This document shows, one piece after another, positions 39,751 through 52,484 of a stretch of 64,000 nucleotides of DNA; position 1 is the stretch's first letter; the number at the start of each line of letters is the position of its first letter. The notes beneath the pieces are model-generated. The model saw only the letters and a list, made by a program, of their open reading frames with translations. It made no database searches and was not told where the DNA came from. The stretch spans positions 10,763,243-10,827,242 of the forward strand of contig NC_037262.1 in NCBI RefSeq assembly GCF_000002425.4, written 5' to 3'. A program made the translations under genes and the position numbers. The DNA comes from Physcomitrium patens. Its lineage: Eukaryota; Streptophyta; Bryopsida; Funariales; Funariaceae.

Positions 39751-40266
39751 TCAAAGTTGCAAGCAAAAACCAGAAGTGGGTAGCCCTTGATTGATCAGTA
39801 ACAAGGAGATCACTGAACCTACTCTGATGAAATGAATTATCCACAGGCAAAAATTCTCCGCTCCAGAATCTTGGCACTCTTGAAGAACAAACTTCTTTGC
39901 AATCATTTGATTCAGATCTGTGTAACCACACGTATCGTAACAAATCGTTGAGATAAACTCTGTACAAGATAAACAGGTACCAAACTTGCACCGTGGAATG
40001 GCAACTTCAAGGACTTGCTCAGGTAGCACCAAATTTTTTGAGGCGATGTCATTGCGGAAGAATATCCTGGTAAAGACAAGATTAGAACATAGTAGAATAA
40101 CAAGTAATACAAGTCTTCGGATTGCTATTCGGATCTGCGTATCGAAAGTCAAATTCGCTGCTGCTAATTTCTCTTGGTGAACCAAACCGATATGTACGTC
40201 TGTCCCTCTTTCGACCGTAACAGAGAACCTGCAGCTTCGTGTGGAATCATGATAACCATCCGGCAA
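39751..40266 (-). pseudogene. possible protein-kinase gene remnant
   Basis: A 171-codon open frame on the minus strand holds pieces that recall a plant receptor-like kinase in the right order. LTFDTQIRIAIR resembles the segment before the catalytic loop, FFRNDIASKNLVL resembles an HRDIASKNILL catalytic loop, and FISTICYDTCGYTDL resembles the THISTxxxGTxGYLDPE activation segment. The catalytic HRD and the DFG and APE motifs are not intact, and no N-lobe was found. It could equally be an unrelated short gene or chance; the resemblance is by eye. Confidence 0.35.
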
Positions 40267-40614
40267 CTGTGTTATACGGCATCTTCGACGGCACCTTCGA
40301 CATCAATTCATAAACCTGGCTGGGTATTCGGGAATTAAGAAGTCGAAATACGCGCATAAGAAATTACTGACGTTGTAGGACGATACTTCACCAATCGCCA
40401 CATCGAAACATCACAAGCCGCAAATATTTGCAAATGCAAGCGAGCAATTTACAACAGTAAGAAAACAGAAGGAAACGAGAACTCGTCACAGCAGATAAAA
40501 TTGCACTTATGGTGCCATCATCCTCACAATTACAAGCCTTGAGAGTAAAATACAGATGATTTAATGATCCGTAATCGGGCACTGTATCAGGCGTTTAAAA
40601 TGCTCCTATACAAG

Positions 40615-41979
40615 TCACAAAAAGGAAGAACCTGCATGAACGTTGTGAAGCAGGTTATGAGCAATCGAGTCACGAGCCTGTAGGGCTGTGATAGGAAAGT
40701 TGATGTTCTCCGGCAACATCTCATCATCAACAACCTCGAAGTGAAGCTCGGGGTCAAACATTTCGTTGTGCATCTCGCAGATATTGTGCAGCACACAGCA
40801 TGCACCCAAGACAGCAGGCAGCTCTTGCAACTTCACCTCGGTTCTCCGTTGCAAAAACTTCCAACGTCCTTTCAGACGGCTGAAAGCATTTCGGGCAATC
40901 TGTAGTACCTCCACTACCTTTTCGTTGAATGCATGTTGCGCCCAAGTTAAGTTGTGTTGGACATACGGCACCAACAGCCAATCCAGCAACGGATACCCAG
41001 GCCCTCCAAGTACCCACATTCCACGCAGGTCTTCACTCATTCCACGCCTAAACAAATTCGATTTTTCAAACACACGTTCGTCGGACATGGACCCTGGCCA
41101 CCCGATGCACACATCTGTGAATGAACCGCGTGCATCCACCATTCCTTGCAAAGTGATGGAGTACGACGTTTTCTGATTGTGCTCAGTATGCCGCTTATTG
41201 AAATAAGCAGCCACATTGATCTTGGGAGCTATAATAGGAATATGCGTCGTGTAGAGGGCCCCAACCACATTCCGCATCCCAGACATAGCCTCAAATTCCC
41301 GCGTCACATGTTGCAGACGCTCTGCTGACGGCCATTGCACATACTTAGGAAGCAGCACGTCATTGATTGCTGCGCAGACCTCTAACACCATCTTGTGACA
41401 TGTTGATATTCCAAGTCCAAAGCGCTTTGAAACAAGTCGCAAGGGTTCTCCTGTGGCCAACCGCCAGATGCACACTGCTACTCTCTGCTCCACAGGTATG
41501 GCTGCCCTGAGCATAGTGTTCTCCTTCGCCACCGCTCCTGCGAGCTGTTCACAGATGAGATTGAACGTAGCGCGACACATCCGAAACGATCGATGGAACT
41601 CCTCGTCTGGAAACCCTGGGTGATTGCACTTTGCCCACCATGCTTGCGACCTATTTTTCACCCATAATCGACGATGCACGCTTTGTTGCGTTGATACTGC
41701 AGCTCCCAACGCAGCTGCTGCTACGTGAGCACGACGCAACCGACAACTTTCAAGGACATCGAGATCCGCATATAGAGCTTGCAACTGACAGTAATAATTC
41801 TGCAACCATGTGCGACGACGAGCATGCTGGTGTTGCCATTGTAGATATGCGAGTGTCTGTTGCCGATCTTCCCACTGCTGCTGCTTTTCCTCCTCCTCGT
41901 CCAACAGTAGGAGCAATAACAGCTGCCACTTCCTGTTCCTGTTCCTGGTAATGCGACCGTCAGCACCAGGCGCCCTCAT
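40615..41979 (-). CDS. Harbinger transposase-derived, ALP1-like protein, catalytic residues lost
   Basis: An intronless 454-residue gene of the HARBI1/ALP1 family. Residues 1-80 are a low-complexity, Gln- and Trp-rich N-terminus with no match I recognise. Residues 104-150 carry the family signature (RRLWVKNRSQAWW, then FPDEEFHRSFRMCRATFNLI), followed by the helix-turn-helix-like RLATGEPLRLVSKRFGLG (173-190). The nuclease domain spans about 240-400. The usual DGTHI aspartate is replaced by Tyr243 (ALYTTHIPI), the GDxGYP aspartate by Gly326 (LGGPGYP), and the ERAFGRLK glutamate aligns with Arg363 (ARNAFSRLK). The surrounding fold residues are well kept: WPGSMSDERVF and CCVLHNICE. An intact frame with a dead active site indicates domestication. 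Arabidopsis ALP1, of this family, joins Polycomb repressive complex 2; a similar role here is only a possibility. Confidence 0.88.
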   Translation of the reverse strand: MRAPGADGRITRNRNRKWQLLLLLLLDEEEEKQQQWEDRQQTLAYLQWQHQHARRRTWLQNYYCQLQALYADLDVLESCRLRRAHVAAAALGAAVSTQQSVHRRLWVKNRSQAWWAKCNHPGFPDEEFHRSFRMCRATFNLICEQLAGAVAKENTMLRAAIPVEQRVAVCIWRLATGEPLRLVSKRFGLGISTCHKMVLEVCAAINDVLLPKYVQWPSAERLQHVTREFEAMSGMRNVVGALYTTHIPIIAPKINVAAYFNKRHTEHNQKTSYSITLQGMVDARGSFTDVCIGWPGSMSDERVFEKSNLFRRGMSEDLRGMWVLGGPGYPLLDWLLVPYVQHNLTWAQHAFNEKVVEVLQIARNAFSRLKGRWKFLQRRTEVKLQELPAVLGACCVLHNICEMHNEMFDPELHFEVVDDEMLPENINFPITALQARDSIAHNLLHNVHAGSSFL

Positions 41980-42860
41980 CGTCGCTCATGCAATGCTCGC
42001 CTTCACAATTTCATCCTCATCATCCCCTTTCTCGAGTAAAATCCATGCCACTGTAAAAACGCAACTCTAAATATAGGGCAAATGTCAGCACTTGAAACAC
42101 AGATACTAAACCTAACTGTTTGAGACTCTGCTCATACTGGAATCATGAAATGTCAATACAGGAGCAAGTCCGAGTGTATCCGTATACAGTGAGATGCAAG
42201 TCTCGTATCAGTACTCAAAACTAGCTAATGTAAAAAGTTTTCTCTCACGGTTATTCTGAACTTTGACCAGACTTAAGTGTCTTCCATGTCATTTCTAACA
42301 CATAACTTGGCGGAATGCAGACTACCAAGAAGAGCTGACCTTGAATGCTAACATTGAAAAAATTAGGTCAGAGTTGTATTCTCAACGTTGTCAAATCCCC
42401 TCCAAAAGTTTCAGCGACCAGCAACGAGCCAGTACATAAAATTGAAATCCCCGGAAGCAGAAATTTGTCATAAATCGCGATACTCTACCCTCTGCTGGCA
42501 CCAAAAGAAGCTCATACTACAGCCTAACAATAAACATTTACTTCAAAAAAAAAAATGAAAATAATATTAAAGTAAAACAAAATTGAAAGAAGCGGACAAG
42601 CTGCCCGTTTTCGCAAGGCAGCCCTGCAGGGAGGGAGTAAAAACAAAAAAATAAAAACAGCCGTCCCTAATCGAGTGAACCGCCCAAATCAAAACACCAA
42701 CACACAATGCATTGATTCAATACTCCTCGGAAGAGTAATCCCACCCTAACATTCGAAAACATTCCGCCCTTCACCTCGACTCCAGTCTCCGTCGCCACAA
42801 ATTTCCTCAGTAAATGCACATGCACAAACACCACGTGCAAATCTTTCCCCCAACGATTCC
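41980..42860. other. Upstream region of the ALP1-like gene
   Basis: Moderate GC, no coding signal. Probably the promoter and leader of the minus-strand ALP1-like gene. Confidence 0.5.
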
Positions 42861-43490
42861 TTCTTAAAAGAAAGTTTCACCGGCAGGGTTGTGAGACGTA
42901 CCCTCGAAATTCCGAAACGCTGCAGCTACGAAGTCCACCACCACTCCCAAGTCGAGTAATCGAACGCGAACAGAAGGAGACGCACACCCAGCACCGCCGA
43001 GAAAGCACATACAAGGGAACAGAACGAGAAACACACACACACTCACACTCACAAACACACAGACGCCCCTCCACCAGCCCGGAAAATAATAAAAATAAAA
43101 ATAAAAATAAATCTGGGCCCCACGCACAACCCCGTCTCTCGCCCAAGCTGGAGGACTAGCGCCGTGGGGTCCGCGGTTGAGAACCGGAGACATGCACGAG
43201 CCCCGCCTCTGATAGGTAGACACCCTGGTATACATCCGGTACCTCCCGGTCATGAGCCTCAGCGGCGGAGAGCCTAAGTACCCCTGGAGTAGTGGCGAGT
43301 TGATAATAGAATCCAGGAACGAGTCTCCAATTATGCTTTCGGGGTGGGGGTGAGTACCGAATCTCGAAGCCAGTGTTGGTTGCATAATAATAATAAGAAG
43401 AAGCAAATACCCATTACTTGCTTCTACTGCAAAATAACCTCTTGCTCGCTCGCCATACAGTGCACTGAGGCATGGGCTCCATTGCAATTA
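42861..43490. other. GC-rich island of unknown nature
   Basis: This is sharply GC-richer than its surroundings, especially 43120-43370. It has an open minus-strand frame of 207 codons (42864-43487) whose translation has no recognisable domain and a biased composition. It ends in an (ATA)(AAG)-type simple tail near 43385-43400. It could be a distant first exon or leader, or an inserted element. Confidence 0.4.
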
Positions 43491-44505
43491 TTTTACATTC
43501 GTCCTGCTAAATAAATAAACAAATGAATAATCACTTGTCATGTGAGAAAGGTAACTTTGTATGTTTGGATAATGGGTTTCTCGGTTGATTACTTTATTCT
43601 TTAGGTGTTACAAAAATGTTGTGAATTCTTGTATTGATTTCCGTTTCTTGATTTTACTTAAAATTAATTAATTTAAAATTTATCAAATGTATAACATTGT
43701 TTTCAGACCAATAGCTTAAACTACGATAAGATTCAGTGATATGAGTAATGCATGGTGAAGAACTATGCTTACAAAAACCATTGTATCAGATCCTTCCATT
43801 TGATTCTTAAACTTATGCATTTCATGCTGAGTGGTTAATCACTTATCTTACAATTATTTTAAAACTTTGCACAATTCCTATGCAAGAGAAATAAATAATT
43901 TAATAATCTATAATTATGGAGGGAAAATAAAAAAATAAAAAATAAAAAAAATAAAAAAATAAAACAGGACAACAACAACTTTAATTGTTGTGCAATAACA
44001 AATAAAGTCTGAAATGACAATTTCTTCAATTTACTGTTCCCATTTTTCCATTTCACAGAAAGTTTTTTGCTACTTTGCATAATTCATATTGTTCTTTAAT
44101 TTTCATAAATTTTAATTTGATCACAAAAATTGAACATTACACAAAATACTAGGCTCGACTTTCTTTGATGCAAAAAGAAAATTTTAATGATAAATTATCT
44201 TTTCTTCTATACTATACTTAGTTGTCAAGTTTTTTGATGTGTTAAACTAAAACAGTAAATACTGTTCCAACATCCAAGGATACAACCACACATACTGATT
44301 GATTCATGACAAATTTCAATACTTCAATTCTTAGGGAATATTTAAGAAAATTGAGCCTTAAATATTATTAATGGAAACAAAGACTTCTACATATTAATAT
44401 TGATATCTTGTTGTTTAATAAAAAAATTGATGAAAAGAATATAATATGTTTACTTGTAGAACAAACTTTTTATTTGTCAAGTTATTCCAGAATTACCTTA
44501 TTTGT

Positions 44506-44547
<42 letters not shown>

Positions 44548-45385
44548 ATATATATTTCTATGTTTCGATACAGTTACAAATTTTAGATCTCTAATTATTA
44601 TGCTGTATTCTATTTAAAATTTGATATAATTTCATACATACACATCTTTAAAATATTCAAGGATTGTTTGTCACATGTTATAAAACTAGTTTGTAGAAGG
44701 TTTTTATATATACATATAAAATTTTGGAAATTGACTGAACTATTATGTATAAGTTTTAAACTTGATAATGCAATACAAAAAATTAGACAGATAAGCTCGG
44801 CGTTTTGAAGTTGGATTGACTTCAACCACAGAGCTAACTTAAACCAAATACTCATCCATTCTATGGTGAAATGAATAGGTATTCTCAGATGTATATTGAG
44901 TTAATTCTGTTTTGATTGATTTTCAATTGTTTACAAAGTTGTATTTTGTTTTGTTTTTTGTTATGTACCATGTAGCTAAAGGCCATGGTGTCGATGATTC
45001 AGTACTGTTGGAAAGGGAACCCTACTTGTGTCTGATGCATGTTTTGTTTTAAATTTAGTACATCCATTTTTCAGCCTATATGGTAAAGATCCTCACTTCC
45101 ATAAACTATTCTGTCATAATTTCCCCAAAAAATCAAACTTTGTTTACCTCTTCTATCTATCAAAATTATTCAATATTATCTATGTGTTGGGTTGATTGTT
45201 TATTATTATTATTATTTGAATAATTCAAGCATGGAAAGATCCTTATCTGTTAAAGATCAACATGCTTTTAAGAATTAATTTTTACTTTTGGTAATTTTTT
45301 TTCATGATCATCAAAATAAAAGCTAAAAAGAGAATTATACTTAATCAATGCAATAAAATAAATTAAAAATAAAAGCTATAGATGT
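43491..45385. other. AT-rich intergenic DNA
   Basis: No coding signal. Contains a (CT)n tract with a short (AT)n at 44508-44556. Confidence 0.7.
44508..44556. repeat. (CT)n(AT)n microsatellite
   Basis: About 40 bases of CT dinucleotide with one interruption, then a short AT run. Confidence 0.9.
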
Positions 45386-45614
45386 TGTTGAGAATGTTTT
45401 GAGAGACACAAGAGTAGTTAGATGTAATATGCATGAAAATACACACACACATGAAAGAGTATATTGATATGGTTATCTCACTTATACAAAGAGGAGGGGA
45501 GAAGATAAATAGTTTTTCCCCACTACATTCCAAATACTATAGCTACATTATTTACTATAAACTACAATAAATATTATAGGAAGCGTTGGCTATATTTAAT
45601 GCTTTCAATACTCT
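45386..45614 (-). repeat. Copia 3' LTR (left copy)
   Basis: Begins TGTTGAGAATG and is alignable end to end with the right copy, including shared blocks around GTTATCTCACTTATACAAAG and AACTACAATAAATATTATAG. Confidence 0.85.
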
Positions 45615-48249
45615 TCCGTACTCGTCATAATATTTATATAATATAAAATTTGCATAGAATTATAATTACATATTTTTTTAATCTTATAAGTTCAACAACT
45701 GTTCCTTCATTAAAACCTTATCTACAAAAACCTTATTGTATTTAAGAGCAAAAACTATAAATAAAGGAAAAAGAATACAACATCATTTTAAGAATTCATT
45801 AACTTTCTTGCTCAAGAAAAGCAAGTCCCCACATGCCAATGCTATAAGTAAGTTAGCAATGATTGTTCAAAGGAAGAACTTTGGTGAGGAAATCAACAAG
45901 ATTATTTACAAATTCAATTTTCTTAATCTTAAGTGCTTGACCAATAACCAAGTTATGGATATAACTAAAATACTTTAGTTCAATATGCTTTGTCGTGTTG
46001 TCTTTAATGAAACTAACTTGCATTTGTGTAACACAAGTACTATTATCTTCATACAAGATAATTGGAGAATCATTATGTGAAAGTCCACAAGTTGTTTGAA
46101 TGACTTTATCAACTTATTGCAACCAAATATATTCTCAAAATGCTTCATGTAGGGCAATAATTTTTGCATGGTTGGATGAAGTTGCAATTATAGTTTGTTT
46201 CACTCATTTCCATGATATTGCAACTCCATGACTTAAGAATATATAGCCTATTTGAGATTTAGTTGTTGCAATATCAGATTTATATCTTGCATCACAATAT
46301 CCAACCAATTTTGGATATGTAAATTGTGTGTAGTATAATCTCTAATCTTCAATATTTTTTAAATAATGTAATAAATATTTGATGTCATTCCAATGTTATA
46401 GTATTAGACATGCATTGTGTCTTATAAGAAAATTAATTGCAAATGCAATATTTGGTCTTGTGGATGTAGCTAAATATAAAAATGCTCCAATCATTGTGAG
46501 GTATGGATATTGATCTCCTAATATTTCTTCTTCCTCTTTGCATGGATGGTATAGATCATGGCTATTATAACTACATCCAACCATTGGTATTGATAATGAA
46601 TAAGAATCAATCATATTGAATTTCTATAAGATTTGTCTAATATACATTAATTGGAAGAAAAAAATACTACCATCTATGAAATGCATAATCTGAAGATTAA
46701 CACAAAAAGTTGTTTTTTCTAGCATTTTCATTTCAAACTCATCGATAAGTAGATTAATAGTTGCAACACATATAGATGTAGTATCCACTAAGTTAAGATC
46801 ATCAACATATTCAACAATAATCACAAAACCAATTTTAACTTGTTTGATAAATAAACAAGGACTTAGTCGATCACTTATAAATTTATTTGTAATTAAATAA
46901 TCTTAGAGACATTGATACCACATGCATTTAGATTGTTTTAGATCATATAGGGCCTTGTGTAATTTGATACCACAATATTGTCTTGGAATAAGTGCATTTG
47001 GAGTTTTTGTTTTCAAATCAAGTAGAACTTTCATAAAAATGTTTGCATCAAAAGAACCATACAAATATGCAGTTCTCACATCCATGAGATGCATCTCAAG
47101 AGTGGCATGGACTATCATTCCAATAATATATTGGAATGTAATTGAATCCATGATTAGAGAATATATAGATTCATAATCAATGTCAAATTATTGAGTAAAT
47201 CCTTAAACAACAAGACAAGCTTTATAAAAGTTTATTTGACTCGTAGCATCTAGCTTACATATTAATACGATCTTATATCCCATAGGGTGAGAAGTAAGAG
47301 TATCCACAATTGGACCAAAGACTTCATCTTAAACAAAGAAGCATATTCCTTTTCAATGGCAGTTTTCCAGTTTAACCAATCAAAGCAACATATCGCTTCC
47401 TCGATGGTCAAAGATTCAAGATCATCTTTCTTGTAAAAAAAAAGCTTCTGCAATCATAAATGTAAATAATTCATCTATTATAATAGATGGTCTATCTCAA
47501 ATGCCATTAATAATACAATATATAACTGATAATTTTATACTCAACTTGAATTTATTCCTCTTAATTTCAAGATTTTTTATTGCATCATGTGAAGATATAA
47601 TTTGAATGGACATGTCATCATTAACTGATGGTCCGATAGATTTAATAGGAACTTCTATAGAAATTATATCAAAATCACCACATATTATAGTCTTCTTTTT
47701 TTGTGGTTGCTTATCTCCTTCATGAGTCCTTTTAATTTTTGATGTTTAAACCTAAGGTATATTAGTTAGTGGTGTTGCAATCTCAAAAAATTCATTCTAA
47801 GTCTCATTAATTGGAACTCTTATAATCCAAGGCACATCATCAAATCCATGAGGTGTTTCATATACAATCTATTTTAGATACAAAACTATTACAACTTCAC
47901 TCTCAACTAAAGAAGTTTTAAGATCGAGATTCATTATAAACATTTTGAATACTTGAAATATAAGTATTGCATTTCTTTGTTGATTAAATATTCTTCCTTG
48001 AAAAAATAGGAATACATTCTTATCAAAACAACAATTTTAAAAACGTACATGTAATAATGTATCTTTAGATAGATCAACAATATAAATAATATTTAATGAA
48101 TCAAAACCAACATATATGCCCTTTTGTCAATGAGCTCCAATAGTACATTGTTGAGGTTCTTATATTGAAATCCAAGTGTCGTATTGCATATTGTTTTGCT
48201 CAAGAATACACCAAGCACCTAGCTGTGGAAGGTGAGATTGTGTTTCATA

Positions 48250-49500
48250 AGTAGCCAAAAATACTAATAGATTTTGTCCATACAAGAAGTATATAATCTG
48301 AATTTCAATTCAAAAGTGCTTAAAATACTTTTCTTAGTAGTATTAACCATACATAAATCCCAATTACCTTGTTACTTCTATATTTAAGCAATTTAGATTT
48401 TTCTTATAAGCCCCAATCCTAATCAAAGAGCTTTAACAAGTTGTAATATCCAATCCAATTGTCTACTTGATGTAGAATTTTGCATGCAATTGTCAATGTA
48501 AGTCTTTTATATGCTCAAGAATTTTTAGCCCAATCCAACTTACAGATTGTGAAGAAACCTCCAAAAATTACAATGATGTCACTCAACCGCCAACTTGAAA
48601 AGTGAAGCAGAAATCCTAGCAATGATTTCTCCTTTTTTAACTATTAACTTTGTTTCAAAATTGGTATGTAGCTTGATCTTCAAGTCTTTCAACACTATGT
48701 TAATTTTCATCTTAATCCAATCAATAGATCTTCAGATATCATAGAAACCCTACCCAACTTCAAACTGCCATCTTCTAAAATCCTCTTTTGCTAAAAACTA
48801 GATATCTCTAAACCACATCATTAGATTATCACAAAATTTTGTATACACTTAGCACACCCAATAATCCAAATAATATCAAGTTTTCAACTATAGATGTCAC
48901 ACGAATTGCATGAACTAGCCAAAGTTACTAGTCCTAATTATATTATATAAAATCCAAATCACTAATACAAATCCTAACTTTGAAAAATAATTGTTAAGTC
49001 CTCCAAAACCTTCTCAAAAAAATTCTTATGTCTTTGGAAAGAATTTCAAGCTAGCTCTCAAACCTTAATCTTCGATCTTCAAATGACCCCCTATTTTGCC
49101 CTAAGCCATCAATTTAGTGGCTAGAGGTCTGATTTTGGCCTTGTTTCACAAATGGTCGATCCCCGGGTATCAATCTAACCTATCCTAAGGGTTTTTTAGG
49201 GCAATCCTACTCTCAACTTAATTCTAGTACCAACTATATTAATTATTTATCTCTTCTAATCTAATTTTATTAATTTATGGTCTTTCTAAGGTAGTAGAAG
49301 AGTCTCTACAACCTAGAAGGTAAAATTACTAACTAACCTTCAACCTATTAACTATTAAGATAAGAAAATAATCTAAGAGGCTTTTATAAAAGCCGTGTTT
49401 AGATACCTCAAATTATAATTAAATTAAGATAATTAGATATTAATTAGAAATTCAACTTTGATTACAATTTCACTATATTTCACTATATTGTCGTATTACA
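48250..49500. mobile_element. possible insertion inside the Copia element
   Basis: This segment separates two integrase-like portions of the Copia element and shows no Copia-like coding on either strand. It contains sequence of different texture (CCCCCTATTTTGCCC and a GATCCCCGGG stretch near 49080-49200). A nested insertion is the simplest reading, but its borders, family and any target duplication were not resolved. Confidence 0.35.
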
Positions 49501-51786
49501 TCACGACAATGGCAACTAAATACTTGTAGGTGAAATATATTTAGAACACAACCTAAAATAAGCTCTTGATGTATAATAATTTCAAGAAAAAAAAGATTGA
49601 GGTGTATTAATGCTGCAACATGCAAAACTACATAATCCCACATAGATGTAGGTAAATTTGCCTAAAGATAGAGTGGCCAAGTAATGAGTTGAATATGCTT
49701 TATAAATAACTCTGTAAGTCCATTTTGAGCATGTTCATATAGAACACAATATATCAGCATTAATCCATGTTGTAGTACAATAGTCTTCAAAAGACTTTGG
49801 TACAAATTCTTTTTTATTATCTATATATAATATTTTAATAAGATAATTAAGAAAATATAATCAAAAATAAAGAAATATAGATATAAGATTGGAAAATACT
49901 AAATTTTAGGTTGATAATAATGAAACATGTGATTGTTTGCTTGATGCATCAACAAGAACCAAAAAATATCAAAATGGTCTAGATATTAGATTAATATGAC
50001 CACAAATATCACCATGCAACTTTTCAAGCATTGGTGGTAACTTTCATGGGAGTTTTCAAATTGAAGGCCAAGCAATCATCTTACCTTGCACTCATGCATG
50101 ACATAATTCTATAGAATTTGTATTTATAGGTCTTAAATTATATCCAATTATATATGGAATTATCTTTCAAAATAATACAGATTCTTGATGTTTCAATTGT
50201 CCATCTCAGAGAAAAATGCGACTCTTTGTGATAAAGGATATAAAATTAAATATAACAAGAGGTTGGATTGCAATCTAATATAAACCATTTGTCGCAACAA
50301 AGGCTTTTTCAATAAATTTATGATTTTGTACAAGAACCAAAATCTTTTGTTTATCTAGAATTAATGTTGAAAGATGATAACCATTGGCATGCACAACTTA
50401 GTAGTTGATCACCCTCCAAGGTGTAGAAGTTACAAAAATTGAATGTTTATATTTTATAATAGAGCATGCACACAATTTTACCATTATTATTCCCTCTTAG
50501 AAATGAAACACATTTGTTCTAGCCATAGTCATCAAATTTTTAGTTTGCCAAGTTGAAGATTTTTTAATAAAAAATCATCTATGTTGTAAGATAGTATGTG
50601 TTGTTGTAGAATCAATGAACATATCATTTGTTTCATTATTAGAAGTTTTATCATTCATATAAGCATCTAAATCATGAATACTAATTGAGTCCATGGATAC
50701 ATCTTTAGTATGAACTTCACAAGCTTCAACTTTAAATTTCTTATTTTTTTAGAATATTTTAACAAAATATTCTAAAATATTGCACGTATATGCTAAATAT
50801 TCAATCATTCCATCTTTGATTTTTATTTTCTATTTTAATTAGTTGTAGAACATTTATTCTTTCCATATGGGCCAAAATAATCACGACTATGACTGATCTG
50901 GTGCTTATGAGCACTTTTTCCATGTTTGTATAATTTTTTCTTAGACTTTGAAATATTAAATGCATGACATTCTGAAACTTTGGTTCTAATAGGACAAGCT
51001 TCAGCATTATTTAAGAATAGCTCATTTTGTTTTTCCATAAGAAGTAGATAGGATATGAGATCATAATGACTTTGAAATTTCATATTCTTATATTATTGTA
51101 CAAGTACTACATATGTAGGAGGAAATGTAGAGAAAGTTTACTTGATCATTTCTTCTTTAGAGATGCTTTCTCTACATAACCGTAGTTGTGAGACAATATG
51201 ATACATTTCACTATTAAAAGTATTTAAATTTAGAAAATCTAAAAAACATAAATGTATCCAATTATGACAAGCTTGTAGAAGGAAAATAGTCTTTTGATGA
51301 TCAAACGTAGATTTAAGATTCTTCCAAAGCTTCACTAGATCTTCAATTTCTAAATATTAATGTTGTAATGTAGATATAAGATGACGATGAATGAAAAAGA
51401 AGTACTTTCAAATAGATAGCAAGAAAAATTGAAGTACTTACAGTAAAAAAAATTTAAAATAAAATTACATCTGAGAGTTGTTTTGTAAATAAATTTACTT
51501 TTGCCATTTTTGTCTATAATAAATAGTTATTTCTATGAGCATCCAATAGTAGAAATAGAAGAACTTGAAAATATTGGGATGCACTGGTGATAGTTAGAAA
51601 CATAATAGATGCAGTTGAGGATAGTGAAGCACTCATTGTAAATAAATCTGTGAACAAAAAATATGAAATCAAGTAGAAGAGTTTGAGTAAAATGCATCTT
51701 GAAATATAAAGCCAAATAAAATGATAAAATTATACTTAAGGAGATTTTTTTTTTTTACAAAAATAAGGCTTTGTGGTAGACTATAA

Positions 51787-52046
51787 CAAGATGCTGCAAC
51801 TTTGTGGCAGGGTGCGGCAATCAGTAGCAAGATATGATAGATAGCAGTATGGTGCGGGAGTTAGTAGTACAATGCGACAAATGATGGAAAGGTACAAAAA
51901 ACGGCAGCAAGGTGCGGTAGTTAATGGCAAGATGCAGCAATTATTAGTAGGATGCAGTAGACGATAGCAAGGTGATGCAATTGGTAGCAAGGTGCAGCAA
52001 TTTGGCCACAGTGTGTGACATTTGGTGGCAAGATGTAGTACATCAC
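51787..52046. repeat. 20-bp degenerate tandem repeat in the Copia leader
   Basis: About 12 units in register, almost all exactly 20 bases, for example CAAGGTGCGGTAGTTAATGG at 51908 and CAAGATGCAGCAATTATTAG at 51928. Units share a CAAGRTGCRGYA core followed by a variable half. The array lies between the 5' LTR and the gag-like region. An open frame across it (51781-52149, -) is a product of the repeat. Confidence 0.75.
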
Positions 52047-52260
52047 AACACAACAATAGAATAGGGTGCATTACAATAGCACAATAGGGCATAACACATG
52101 AATAGGATAAGGTATAGCATAGCAGCAACATAGCACAATAATACAACAATACAATATAATAACAGGATTAACAAAAAAAATAAGGAAAAAGTGAAGGATA
52201 AAGTGCACATAAGTTTTTAAGAACCAAGACTAGTATATAAGAGCAATTGTGTTGATAATG

Positions 52261-52484
52261 TGTTGAAAATGTTTGGAAAGTCACAAGTGTAGTTAGAAGT
52301 AATGTGCATGAAAATACACAAATACATACAAGAGAGAGTATATTGATGTAGTTATCTCACTTATACAAAGACAAGGAGAGAAGATAAATTATTTCTCTCT
52401 ACTACATTCCAAATATTTTAGCTATAGTATTTATTATAAACTACAATAAATATTATAGAGAGTGTTGGCTACATTCAATACTCA
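52261..52484 (-). repeat. Copia 5' LTR (right copy)
   Basis: Begins TGTTGAAAATG and ends CAATACTCA, so it keeps TG and CA termini. 224 bp, roughly 85% like the left copy by eye. Confidence 0.85.

Larger units (their letters stand above)
45386..52484 (-). mobile_element. fossil Copia LTR retrotransposon
   Basis: About 7.1 kb, oriented on the minus strand, flanked by two LTRs of about 225 bp in direct orientation. Going from the 5' LTR (right side): a leader with a tandem repeat, gag-like sequence (about 50800-51350), integrase-like sequence (about 49650-50250 and about 48050-48200), reverse transcriptase (about 46620-47450, with a YVDD-type motif and Copia-type flanking sequence) and RNase H-like sequence (about 45850-46600). 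It is broken by many changes, on the order of dozens, and cannot be autonomous. The LTRs differ at roughly 15% of positions by eye, so insertion is old, probably many millions of years. A 7-base string ATAGATG lies beside both outer ends and may be what is left of the target duplication. Confidence 0.9.

Noticed and set aside
43120-43400. SINE or tRNA-like reading (box A-like TAGCGCCGTGG, box B-like GGTTGAGAACC)
   Set aside because: The boxes are far too close together and imperfect; no tRNA fold could be drawn.
51781-52149. 122-codon Cys- and Leu-rich open frame, minus strand
   Set aside because: It is a translation of the 20-bp tandem repeat in the Copia leader.
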